Positions 34,913 to 43,502 of a stretch of 64,000 bases of DNA are shown here, one piece after another. Position 1 is the first letter of the stretch. Every line of letters starts with the position of its first letter. The position numbers were made by a program, and so were the translations under genes. The stretch is from Sphingopyxis sp. LK2115 (GTDB lineage: Bacteria; Pseudomonadota; Alphaproteobacteria; Sphingomonadales; Sphingomonadaceae): NCBI RefSeq assembly GCF_014595975.1, contig NZ_JABWGQ010000012.1, forward strand, positions 1 through 64,000. The letters are read 5' to 3'. The notes beneath the pieces are model-generated. The model had not been told where the DNA came from, did not search any database, and was given only the letters and a program-made list of their open reading frames with translations.

Positions 34913-36441
34913 GCCGCCGCTTTCCGTGCCCAATCGGCGGCGATCGCCACGCGGTCGAGCTTGCCGTTGGGATTGCGCGGCAGCGCGTCGCGCCATTCGA
35001 TCGTCTGCGGCTGCATGAAATTGGGCAGGGTGCGGCGAAGATGGGCGGCGAGCGCATCCCGGTCGGCGCCGCCATCCCGGCCGCGCACGATCAATATGAT
35101 CGCCGCGCCCAGCCGCGTATCGGGAATGCCGAACGCGACCGCTTCATAAACCAGCCCCGATGCGATCGCGGCGTCCTCGATCTCGGTCGGGCTGACGCGG
35201 TTGCCGGCGGTCTTGATCATCGCATCGTCGCGGCCGACGAAATAGAGGAGGCCGTTCGCATCGCGCCGGACCGTATCGCCCGACCAGACCGCCGTGCCGC
35301 CATAAAGCGAGGCGGCGGGCGCCGGGCGGAACCGCTCGGCGGTGCGCGCGGCGTCGCGCCAGTAACCCTTGGCGACGAGCGGCCCGCAATGCACAAGCTC
35401 GCCCGGCTCTTCGTCGGCGGTGATCGTGCCGTCGCCGCGGCAGACAAGGATTTCGGCGTGCGGGATCGCGCGCCCCATCGACGTCGGATGATCGGCGACG
35501 AACCCGGGTTCGAGCCAGGTCGATCGAAAGGCCTCGGTCAGCCCATACATCGGATAGATGTCGGCGGCGGGGAAAGTGCGGCGCATCGCGTCGATCAGCG
35601 ACGGCGTCAGCGCCCCGCCGCTGTTGGTCAGGCGCCTGAGCGACGCGGCTGTGTCGGCCGGCCAGTCGCTCTCGACCAGCTGCACCCACAGCGGCGGCAC
35701 ACCCGCCAGCGTGGTAATGCCGTGCCGCGCCACCGCCTTCATGACGTCGCGCGCGGTCAGATAATCGAGCGGCGCGACGGCGGCGCCCGCATACCAGCTC
35801 GACAACAACTGATTCTGCCCATAATCGAAGCTCAAGGGCAGCACGCCAAGCACGCGGTCGGCCGGCGCCAGCTTCAGATAGGTGGCGACGCTTTCGGCGC
35901 CGAGCCACAGATTCGCGTGGCTCAGCATCACCCCCTTGGGCCGTCCGGTCGAACCGCTGGTATAAAGAATGGCGGCAAGGTCATCGGGGTCGGCTTTCGA
36001 CGGCGGCAACGCCTCTCCGCCCGAATCCATGGCTTGCTCGGCCGCCTTCAGATCATGCAGCGCGCATCCCGCGGGCAACCCATCGCCCAGCGCCTCGGCG
36101 CGCGCCGCGTTGGTGACGAGCAGCTTCGCCCCGCTGTCGGCCAGGATATGCTGCGCCTGCGGTCCTTTGAGCAGCGGGTTGATCGGCACATGGATCAGCC
36201 CCGCGCGCGCCGCGGCGAGCGGCATCAGGCAAGCAAGCCGCGTCTTGGCGCTCCAGCTCGCGACGCGCTCGCCCGGATCGCCGACCTGTTCGCGCAGCCA
36301 TGCGGCAAGCCGTCCCACGCCTGCATCGAGTTCGGCGTAGGTCGTGCTCCGCTCGCCGGTCAGCAGCGCAGTCGCGTCCATCGCGCCGCGGCGGGCGAGA
36401 TGGTCAATTGGATGCGACACGGGATTTTGGGGCTTGGTCAT
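34909..36441 (-). CDS. XrtA-associated AMP-forming acyl/aminoacyl ligase
   Basis: A 510-residue adenylating enzyme of the ANL family with P-loop LYTSGSTGRPKG at 159-170, YGLTEAF and the C-terminal catalytic Lys in NPNGKLDR (about 494). It activates a carboxylate as an adenylate and probably loads it onto a thiol carrier; the divergent acyl carrier protein is the obvious partner. It is 35 bp from the start of the divergent GNAT gene and coupled to the decarboxylase. It belongs to the exosortase-A-associated ligase group (TIGR03098 as I recall it). Confidence 0.92.
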   Translation of the reverse strand: MTKPQNPVSHPIDHLARRGAMDATALLTGERSTTYAELDAGVGRLAAWLREQVGDPGERVASWSAKTRLACLMPLAAARAGLIHVPINPLLKGPQAQHILADSGAKLLVTNAARAEALGDGLPAGCALHDLKAAEQAMDSGGEALPPSKADPDDLAAILYTSGSTGRPKGVMLSHANLWLGAESVATYLKLAPADRVLGVLPLSFDYGQNQLLSSWYAGAAVAPLDYLTARDVMKAVARHGITTLAGVPPLWVQLVESDWPADTAASLRRLTNSGGALTPSLIDAMRRTFPAADIYPMYGLTEAFRSTWLEPGFVADHPTSMGRAIPHAEILVCRGDGTITADEEPGELVHCGPLVAKGYWRDAARTAERFRPAPAASLYGGTAVWSGDTVRRDANGLLYFVGRDDAMIKTAGNRVSPTEIEDAAIASGLVYEAVAFGIPDTRLGAAIILIVRGRDGGADRDALAAHLRRTLPNFMQPQTIEWRDALPRNPNGKLDRVAIAADWARKAAA

Positions 36442-36476
36442 CGGCTGTTAGGGGTGGGATGATAGAGGGGCGCACC

Positions 36477-37466
36477 ATGCAAGGGAACGGTGAAGATCAG
36501 GCTAATGACGATGCGGCGCGCGCCGCAGACTTCGCCTCGCCTTTCGACCGCGCCGAATGGTTCGATCTGCTCGAAGCCTATGGCTTTGCGGGCAAGGGCC
36601 GCGTCGATGCCAGGGGTTCGTGCGCCGCCGCCACGGCGGTTCTGCCGCTGCGCCGTGAAAGGGCCGCACATCTGGCGGGCCTGACCAACTGGTACAGTTT
36701 CGCGATCCGGCCCTTGTTCATCGGAACCGGGGACCGCCCGGCGGCGCTCGCCGACCTGTTCAGGCGCCTGCGCGCAGAGGCCGCCCGCCTGTCGCTCTAT
36801 CCCGTGATCGAAGGCGAACAGGACCGAATCGCCGCGGCGCTGCGCGCCGCCGGCTGGTGGGTGCAAGCCACCCCCGCGGGCGATCGCCACTGGCTCGACC
36901 TCGGCGGGATGGACCATGCCGCCTGGTGGGCGAGCCGCCCCGGCGCGCTGCGCAGCACCGTCCGGCGCAAGGCGAAAAAGGGCATCGTCGACATTCAGCT
37001 GCTGACCGAGTTCGATCCCGGAAGCTGGGCCGCCTATGAACAGATATACGCCGCAAGCTGGAAACCCGAAGAAGGGCACCCCGCCCTGCTCCGCGCCTTT
37101 GCCGAAATGGAAGGGGCGCGCGGCACCTTGCGCATGGGGATCGCGCGCATCGACCATATGCCCGTCGCGGCGCAGTTCTGGACCGTCGAGGGCGGCACCG
37201 CCTTCATCCACAAGCTCGCGCATGTCGAGGACAGCTTGAAAGCGTCCCCCGGCACCCTGCTCTCGGCCGCGCTGTTCCGCCATGTGATCGAGGTCGACGG
37301 TGTCCGCCGGGTCGATTTCGGCACCGGCAACGATGCCTACAAGCGCGACTGGATGAACCGCCACGATCCCTTGTGGCGCATCGAGGCTTTCAATCCGTCG
37401 CGCGCCGCGGCATGGGGACCGGCGTTGAAAGCCTTTGCCCGATCGATTTTGAGGAAAGACACGTGA
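36477..37466 (+). CDS. GNAT/FemAB-like acyltransferase next to the XrtA ligase
   Basis: A 329-residue GNAT-fold protein with FDRAEWFDLLEAYGF, the basic LRSTVRRKAKKG helix, YAASWKPEEGHPALLRAFAE, and FGTGNDAYKRDWM near the end. This arrangement is common for proteins encoded beside an exosortase ACP and ligase. It probably transfers an activated group from the carrier protein to an acceptor. The ATG at 36477 has a GAGGGG site 6 bases upstream; an ATG at 36459 is less well placed. It overlaps the ACP gene by 4 bp. Confidence 0.8.
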   Translation: MQGNGEDQANDDAARAADFASPFDRAEWFDLLEAYGFAGKGRVDARGSCAAATAVLPLRRERAAHLAGLTNWYSFAIRPLFIGTGDRPAALADLFRRLRAEAARLSLYPVIEGEQDRIAAALRAAGWWVQATPAGDRHWLDLGGMDHAAWWASRPGALRSTVRRKAKKGIVDIQLLTEFDPGSWAAYEQIYAASWKPEEGHPALLRAFAEMEGARGTLRMGIARIDHMPVAAQFWTVEGGTAFIHKLAHVEDSLKASPGTLLSAALFRHVIEVDGVRRVDFGTGNDAYKRDWMNRHDPLWRIEAFNPSRAAAWGPALKAFARSILRKDT

Positions 37467-37741
37467 CCGATTCCGCCTCCCAAACATCGGGCGTCGACGC
37501 CGCCCTCCGCGCGCTGCTCGCCGACGTGCTGGGTCTTGGGACCGACCGCGCGGCCGCGCTCTCTGACGACAGCGGGCTGTTCGGCGCGCTGCCCGAGTTC
37601 GACTCAATGGCGGTCGCGACGGTGCTCACCGAGATGGAGGACCGCCTTGGCATCCTCATCGACGATGACGAGATCGAGGGCGAAATCTTTGAAACCTATG
37701 GCAACCTGCTCGCCTTTGTGACGCGCAAGGTGACGGGTTGA
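37463..37741 (+). CDS. Exosortase-associated acyl carrier protein
   Basis: A 92-residue ACP-like protein. The phosphopantetheine attachment serine is S48 in PEFDSMAVATVL. Acidic helices follow (DDDEIEGEIFETYG), normal for the family. The GTG start overlaps the GNAT stop (GTGA) with a GAGGAAAG ribosome site 5 bases upstream. It should carry the group activated by the divergent AMP ligase. A REP-like repeat follows before the hydrolases. Confidence 0.88.
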   Translation: MTDSASQTSGVDAALRALLADVLGLGTDRAAALSDDSGLFGALPEFDSMAVATVLTEMEDRLGILIDDDEIEGEIFETYGNLLAFVTRKVTG

Positions 37742-37760
37742 CGGCATGGAGCACTCGCTT

Positions 37761-37854
37761 TCCGCGTTCACCCTGATCTTGCCGAAGGGCTGTTCCATTC
37801 TTTCGGACCCTGGAAAGAAGAAGGACGGTCCCTCGTCAAGCTCAGGACAAACGG
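37761..37854. repeat. REP-like inverted repeat, family A copy 1
   Basis: Both ends resemble CTTCGACAAGCTCAGGxCAAACGG, facing each other across a variable centre; the right end is CTCGTCAAGCTCAGGACAAACGG. It fills the gap between the acyl carrier protein and hydrolase 2 genes. Other copies are at 45718, 51773 and 55531. Confidence 0.7.
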
Positions 37855-37885
37855 CGGTGGGTCAGAGCTGCTGACGGGTAACGCG

Positions 37886-38569
37886 ATGTCCGCCCCCGAA
37901 CATCAGTTCCGCATCGCCCCCGTCGGCACGCCGCGCGCCACCATCCTTTTCGTCCCGCCGCTGTTCGACGAAGCCAACCGCATTCGCCGCACCCTCGTAT
38001 GCGCGATGCGCGCGCTGGCCGCGGACGGCTTTGCGACCCTGATCCCCGACCTTCCCGGGCAGAATGAAAGCCTGGTCCCGCTCGAACAGGTCGACCTTGC
38101 CGCCTGGCAAGGCGCATTGGCCGACGTCGCAGCCGCCATCGACGGCCCCCTTATCATCGCCGCTCTGCGTGGCGGCGCGTTGATCGACCACCATGCGAAA
38201 GCCACCGCCTGGTGGCGCCTCGCCCCCGTTGGCGGCGCCGCGCTGCTCCGCACCCTTCTGCGCGCGCGTGTCGCCGCCGACCGCGAAAGCGGCGTCACCT
38301 CGTCGCTCGACAGCCTGCAAGCAGATGCCGCCACCGCGCCGCTGTTGCTCGCGGGCAATCGCCTGTCGCCCGCCATGATCGCGCAGTTGGGCAGCGCGGA
38401 AATCCGGCCTGTCGAACCGCTCCGCACCGTCACCGTCGGCGGCGGCGGCGCCGACGCCATCGTCGGCACGCCGCTGTGGCTGCGCGCCGAGCCCGGCGAG
38501 GACGCGGCCATGGTCAACGCGATTGCCGCCGACATTGCGGCATGGAGCGCGACGTGCGGCATCGGCTGA
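37886..38569 (+). CDS. XrtA-associated alpha/beta hydrolase 2 (degenerate active site)
   Basis: A 227-residue member of the exosortase-associated hydrolase 2 group (TIGR03101 as I recall it). ILFVPPLFDEANRIRR and PDLPGQNES match the family. At the nucleophile elbow, where GxSxG is expected, the sequence is IAALRGGAL (91-99), with no Ser, Cys or Asp. It may therefore be non-catalytic or act by another means. It overlaps hydrolase 1 by about 28 bp and follows the ACP gene across a REP-like repeat. Confidence 0.85.
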   Translation: MSAPEHQFRIAPVGTPRATILFVPPLFDEANRIRRTLVCAMRALAADGFATLIPDLPGQNESLVPLEQVDLAAWQGALADVAAAIDGPLIIAALRGGALIDHHAKATAWWRLAPVGGAALLRTLLRARVAADRESGVTSSLDSLQADAATAPLLLAGNRLSPAMIAQLGSAEIRPVEPLRTVTVGGGGADAIVGTPLWLRAEPGEDAAMVNAIAADIAAWSATCGIG

Positions 38570-39351
38570 GCTTCCCCTGCGACGGCGCGGCGCTTGCCGC
38601 CACGCTCGACGAGGCGCCGGGAACGACCGGGCTGCTCATCGTATCGGGCGGCAATGAAATCCGCAGCGGCGCGCATCGCGGCATGGCGATGCTCGCGGCG
38701 CGCATCGCCGATGCAGGCTATCCGGTGTTCCGCTTTGACCGTCGCGGCATCGGCGACAGCGAGGGGGCGAACGGCGGCTTTGAAAGCAGCGCGCCCGACA
38801 TCGCCGCCGCGATCGCCGCGTTCCGCGACGCTGCACCGCATGTCGAACGGGTCGCCGCCTTCGGCAATTGCGACGCGGCGAGCGCGCTTCTCCTCCACCA
38901 GCCGCTGCCGCTCGACGCGCTGATCCTCGCCAACCCCTGGACCTATGAGGCCGCGGCGGAGACCGCCGACGAACCCGCGCTGCCCCCCGCCGCGGCGATC
39001 CGCGCGCGTTACCTGTCGCGGCTCACCAATCCCGAAAGCCTGCTGCGCCTGCTGCGCGGCGAGGTCGATTTCGCCAAGCTGCGCCGCGGCCTTGCGGCGC
39101 TGCGCCGCCCCAAACAAGCCGCCGCGCCGGACAGCCTCGCCGCGCGCCTCGACGCGGCGGCCCGGCGCCTTGCCATTCCCGCGACGATCCTGCTCGCGAC
39201 CGGCGACCGCACCGCGCAGGCATTCGCCGCCGACTGCCCGGCAATTCTGGCGCGCTTGCCCGTCGAACGCATCGCAAGCGCCTCGCACAGCTTTGCAGGC
39301 GACGATGCCGACTGGCTGGCGGCGCGGATATTGACGATTTTGGGCCGTTGA
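38542..39351 (+). CDS. XrtA-associated alpha/beta hydrolase 1 (Cys nucleophile)
   Basis: A 269-residue alpha/beta hydrolase. FRFDRRGIGDSEG and HSFAGDDADW (with the likely catalytic His) are present. The elbow reads AFGNCDAASALL, placing C110 where Ser usually stands, as in the exosortase hydrolase 1 group (TIGR03100 as I recall it). It may act as a thioesterase-like or transacylating partner of the carrier protein. The start is uncertain: ATG 38542 or GTG 38554, both overlapping hydrolase 2. Confidence 0.87.
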   Translation: MERDVRHRLSFPCDGAALAATLDEAPGTTGLLIVSGGNEIRSGAHRGMAMLAARIADAGYPVFRFDRRGIGDSEGANGGFESSAPDIAAAIAAFRDAAPHVERVAAFGNCDAASALLLHQPLPLDALILANPWTYEAAAETADEPALPPAAAIRARYLSRLTNPESLLRLLRGEVDFAKLRRGLAALRRPKQAAAPDSLAARLDAAARRLAIPATILLATGDRTAQAFAADCPAILARLPVERIASASHSFAGDDADWLAARILTILGR

Positions 39352-39460
39352 TGTCGTCGCGTCGGCAAGCGATGGCGCATTGGGGCGCGGGCGATGGTTC
39401 GCCTTGACGTTGCACCCCGATGAAAGGCGGCGACGGCCGGTATGGGCCGCGCCCCGCCGC

Positions 39461-41554
39461 TTACCCCGCCTTTTTCATCTGCCGATATTTGTGCAGCAGC
39501 GGCTCGGTATAGCCCGACGGCTGCGTCACGCCTTCAAAGATCAGCGCCCGCGCCGCCTGCCACGCGACGCCATCCGGCGTCAGCTTCTCGTACAGCGGGT
39601 CGCCCGCATTCTGCGCATCGACCTTTGCCGCCATCCGCGCCAGCGCGGCATCGACCTGCGCGGGCGTGCAAACGCCGTGGAGCAGCCAGTTGGCAAGCGC
39701 CTGACTGCTGATCCGCAGCGTCGCGCGATCCTCCATCAACCCGATGTCGTCGATGTCGGGCACCTTGGAACAGCCGACCCCCTGGTCGATCCAGCGCACG
39801 ACATAGCCCAATATGCCCTGGCAATTATTGTCGAGCTCGCGGGCAATCTCCGCCTCGCTCCAGTTGCGCCCCGTCGCGACGGGAATGGCGAGCAGGCGGT
39901 CGAGCGACGGCACAGCTTCGCCCGCAATCTCGCGCTGCCGCGCGAACACATCGACCATATGATAATGCAGCGCGTGGAGGGTCGCAGCGGTCGGCGAGGG
40001 CACCCAGGCGGTGTTCGCGCCCGATTTCGGATGGCCGATCTTCGCTTCCAGCATCGCGCGCATCAGGTCCGGCATCGCCCACATGCCCTTGCCGATCTGC
40101 GCCTTGCCCGACAGCCCGCAGGCCAGCCCGATGCGGACGTTGCGGTCCTCATAGGCGGCGATCCAGTCCGATGCCTTCATCTCGCCCTTGGGAATCATCG
40201 GCCCCGCGCGCATCGACGTGTGGATCTCGTCGCCGGTGCGGTCGAGAAAGCCGGTGTTGATGAAAACGATCCGGTCCTTCACCGCATGGATGCACGCCGC
40301 AAGATTGGCGCTGGTGCGGCGTTCCTCGTCCATCACCCCGACCTTGATCGTGTGACGCGCCAGCCCCAGCATATCCTCGACCGCGTCGAACAGCCGGTTG
40401 GTGAAACCGCATTCCTCTGGCCCGTGCTGCTTGGGTTTGACGATATAGATGCTGCCCGCACGGCTGTTCGTAAGGGTTCCAAGTCCTTTCAGGTCGTGAA
40501 GCGAACACAGGCTGGTGACGACCGCATCGCACAGCCCCTCGGGCGCTTCGGCGCCACCGGGCAGCCGGATCATCGGCGTCGTCATCAGATGGCCGACATT
40601 GCGCACGAACATCACGCTGCGCCCGTGCAGGGTGAACGGTTCGCCCGACGGAGAGATCCATTGACGGTCGGCGGCCATCGCGCGCTTGACGATCCGCCCC
40701 CCCTTCTCAAAGCTTTCGGCAAGGTCGCCGCGCATCAACCCCAGCCAGTTCGCATAGCCGAGCGTCTTGTCCTCGCCATCGACCGCTGCGACGCTGTCTT
40801 CCAGGTCGATGATCGTCGTCAGCGCGGCTTCCAGCACGACATCGGCGATTCCCGCCGGGTCGGCCCTTCCAATGGGGCTGTCCGGGTCGATCACCAGTTC
40901 GATATGCAGGCCGTTGTGGCGAAGCAGGATGCCGCCGGGCTTGCTGCCGACCCATTGCGCCGGGTCGGCAAGCGCCGGCTGGCCGCCCTGCCAGTCGGCC
41001 CAGCTGCCCGATGCCAGCGGCGCCGCTTCGTCAAGGAACGCCTTGGCGCGCGCGATCACCGCGGCGCCGCGCGGCGCATCATAACCACCGGGCTTTGCGG
41101 GCGGCGCGTCAAGCGCATCGGTGCCGTAAAGCGCGTCATACAAGCTGCCCCAGCGCGCATTGGCGGCGTTAAGGGCAAAGCGGGCGTTCAATGCGGGCAC
41201 GACCAGTTGCGGCCCCGCCATCGTCGCGATTTCGGGATCGACGTTCGCCGTGCCGATCTGGAACGGCGCGGGTTCGGGGACGAGATAGCCGATGTCGGCA
41301 AGAAAGGCCTGATAGGCGGCGGGATCGTGCGGCTGACCTTCTCGATCCAGATGCCAGGCGTCGATCCGGGCCTGCAAATCCTCGCGCTTCGCCAGCAGCG
41401 CCGCATTTTCCGGCGCGAATCTGCCAAGCAAAGCCGCGAAGTCGGCCCAGAAGCGCGCAGCGTCCAGCCCCGTTCCCGGCAGCGCGCGCTGCTCGATGAA
41501 ATCGGCCAGCCGCGAATCGACGGACAGGCCGGAGCGGTCGAGAAATTCGGTCAT
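39461..41554 (-). CDS. glcB: Malate synthase G
   Basis: A 697-residue enzyme condensing glyoxylate and acetyl-CoA to malate in the glyoxylate bypass. [47 protein letters not shown] and the C-terminal [25 protein letters not shown] are malate synthase G signatures. The length fits the monomeric G isoform. No isocitrate lyase gene is adjacent. It is minus-strand and convergent with the hydrolase genes; the 109-bp gap holds nothing recognised beyond GC-rich sequence. Confidence 0.97.
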   Translation of the reverse strand: MTEFLDRSGLSVDSRLADFIEQRALPGTGLDAARFWADFAALLGRFAPENAALLAKREDLQARIDAWHLDREGQPHDPAAYQAFLADIGYLVPEPAPFQIGTANVDPEIATMAGPQLVVPALNARFALNAANARWGSLYDALYGTDALDAPPAKPGGYDAPRGAAVIARAKAFLDEAAPLASGSWADWQGGQPALADPAQWVGSKPGGILLRHNGLHIELVIDPDSPIGRADPAGIADVVLEAALTTIIDLEDSVAAVDGEDKTLGYANWLGLMRGDLAESFEKGGRIVKRAMAADRQWISPSGEPFTLHGRSVMFVRNVGHLMTTPMIRLPGGAEAPEGLCDAVVTSLCSLHDLKGLGTLTNSRAGSIYIVKPKQHGPEECGFTNRLFDAVEDMLGLARHTIKVGVMDEERRTSANLAACIHAVKDRIVFINTGFLDRTGDEIHTSMRAGPMIPKGEMKASDWIAAYEDRNVRIGLACGLSGKAQIGKGMWAMPDLMRAMLEAKIGHPKSGANTAWVPSPTAATLHALHYHMVDVFARQREIAGEAVPSLDRLLAIPVATGRNWSEAEIARELDNNCQGILGYVVRWIDQGVGCSKVPDIDDIGLMEDRATLRISSQALANWLLHGVCTPAQVDAALARMAAKVDAQNAGDPLYEKLTPDGVAWQAARALIFEGVTQPSGYTEPLLHKYRQMKKAG

Positions 41555-41721
41555 GCTATCACCCTCTGGTCGGCGCGGCTGCGCCCGTGGACCCGGGGAG
41601 GAAAGGGCAGCCGCCCTATGCCGCGATTGGTTTCGATTGGCAATGGGCGCTTTTCAAGCCCGACGGCCTGGGTTAGGTTGCACTGGACCACGAAAAAACA
41701 TCTCCCCAAACGACCGGATTC

Positions 41722-42021
41722 ATGGACGATACACGACTGAAATTGATGGAAGCCATCGCGCGCAAAAAACTGGTGACGGCGCGGTATAACGGCCAGTCGC
41801 TGACGCTTGCGCCGCACCTGTTGTTCGAACGGCATGGCGACCTGTTCGTCAGCGCGCTCAACCTGGGCAAGAATTGGCGGGCGGACGAGGAACCACGGCT
41901 CGGCCATTTCAAACTCGGCGGGCTCGCGGCGGTCGTGCTCAGCGACGATGACTTTGCCCCCCTGCCCGGCTTCGACGCCGCCCCGCCGCGGGAGGAGGAT
42001 ATCCCGCTGTTGGGGGTTTAG
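41722..42021 (+). CDS. Small WYL-like domain protein
   Basis: A 99-residue protein with IARKKLVTARYNGQSLTLAPHLLFERHGDLFV, which resembles the ligand-sensing WYL domain (YN in place of the usual central residues) but without any HTH or enzyme domain. It is divergent from glcB across 167 bp. It could be a ligand-binding regulator fragment; function unknown. A small standalone frame with normal codon use, so probably a real gene. Confidence 0.6.
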   Translation: MDDTRLKLMEAIARKKLVTARYNGQSLTLAPHLLFERHGDLFVSALNLGKNWRADEEPRLGHFKLGGLAAVVLSDDDFAPLPGFDAAPPREEDIPLLGV

Positions 42022-42139
42022 CCTGATGACATGACGGCAAAACGCCTGCGCGTCGCCGCAAAGCCGGGGGTCCATCTCCGGTCGGTTGCGGGTGGCGCTG
42101 ATGGGAACATGCAGGTCACAAGCCGGGTCGGATCAGGCC

Positions 42140-43327
42140 TCACGCCGCGCCAACCGCCGACGTCGGCACCATCTCGCCCAGCGCGACGCAAACCTGGTTC
42201 CGACCGCTTGCCTTGGCACGATAAAGCGCGGCATCGGCACGGCGCAGCAGGTCGAACAGCGAATCTTCCCCCACGCGCTGCGCGACGCCGAACGAGGCGG
42301 TAAAGCCGCGATCGACTCCCAGCACCGGCAACCGCGCCGCGGCAAAGGCGGCGCGCACCCGTTCGGCATAGATGCGCCCGTCCGACAGCATCGCGTCGGG
42401 GACCAGCACGGCAAACTCCTCGCCGCCGATGCGGCCAACGATGGCGTCGGCGGGGGCGGCGTCGACCAGCATCGCGGCGAAATGCGCGATCACGCCGTCG
42501 CCTGCGGCATGGCCGAAGCTGTCGTTGATCGTCTTGAAATCGTCGAGGTCGGCCGCGATCAGCACCGCCGTCTCGCCGCCGCGCAGCAACGCCATCCCGG
42601 CATGCTGTTCGAAACCGCGCCGGTTGAGCACGCTCGACAGCGGATCGGTTTCGGATCGCGCGACGATTTCGGCGGTCGTATCGCGCATCATCACCAGCAA
42701 CAGGACGAGCGCGATCGCCAACAGCGCAACGACGCTGCCACTTTGCGAAATCGCCGCATAGGTCGACGCGATATAGCCCTGGGGCGAACTCGCGGTGCCG
42801 ACAACCGCCGCGATCAGCGGCTTGGCCAGATAGATCAGCGCCGCAACGATCTGCAGCGCGATCAGCAACAGGTCGAGCACCTGCCGCCGCCCCGACCGCA
42901 GGATGATGATGGCAAAGAGCGATTGCATCGCGAAATAGGGCATCTGATAAAGCGTCAGTCGCGGCGACGATCCATAGGGCAGGCTGAAAATCACCGGCAC
43001 CGCCAGGATCGTCAGCACCCAGATCGTCGCGATCGCGGTCCATGGCGGCGCGACCCGGTAATGCGATGCGACGCCGATCAGGGCGAAACTCTGCGCCATC
43101 AGAAAGACCAGGAATATGCTGATGCCGATGGGCGTCGGATCGACCTGGTGCGTCAACAGGAACTCCAGGCCGACATTGACGATGCCCAGCGCGCTTCCGG
43201 CCGCGAGCCACCAGGCGCCGCGCGCCGTCCGGTTCGTCGCCGCAATCACGGCGAACGCCGCGGCGATCAGGCCGGCGACGGACATGTTGATGCCAAGGAC
43301 AAAGGCGACGGACATCGGCTCGCTCAT
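42140..43327 (-). CDS. Membrane-bound diguanylate cyclase (GGDEF)
   Basis: A 395-residue protein with about six N-terminal membrane helices (residues 8-213) and a C-terminal GGDEF domain (about 225-385) with the intact signature GGEEF at 301-305, so it should make cyclic di-GMP. No RxxD inhibitory site is visible just upstream of the signature. The membrane part resembles MHYT/7TM-like sensor modules but was not assigned. The ATG at 43327 is preferred to the adjacent TTG. It is divergent from the M20 hydrolase gene. Confidence 0.9.
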   Translation of the reverse strand: MSEPMSVAFVLGINMSVAGLIAAAFAVIAATNRTARGAWWLAAGSALGIVNVGLEFLLTHQVDPTPIGISIFLVFLMAQSFALIGVASHYRVAPPWTAIATIWVLTILAVPVIFSLPYGSSPRLTLYQMPYFAMQSLFAIIILRSGRRQVLDLLLIALQIVAALIYLAKPLIAAVVGTASSPQGYIASTYAAISQSGSVVALLAIALVLLLVMMRDTTAEIVARSETDPLSSVLNRRGFEQHAGMALLRGGETAVLIAADLDDFKTINDSFGHAAGDGVIAHFAAMLVDAAPADAIVGRIGGEEFAVLVPDAMLSDGRIYAERVRAAFAAARLPVLGVDRGFTASFGVAQRVGEDSLFDLLRRADAALYRAKASGRNQVCVALGEMVPTSAVGAA

Positions 43328-43502
43328 CAATTTTCAGCCAGCCTAGGCCCTGGTCCCCAAGGTTCGGTTAACGCCTTGCAATTCGCGATATTCCCGGTCG
43401 CGATAACCGATCCCGCATCCGAAACCCGCGATGCGGCCCATGACGGCGACAAAATCGCGGGCGGGGGTGCCAAAGCGGCGCGCCGCTCGCTATAGCCGCG
43501 CC

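Noticed and set aside
42031-42303. Small plus-strand frame beyond the WYL-like gene
   Set aside because: It runs into the end of the GGDEF gene and has no recognisable motif or ribosome site.
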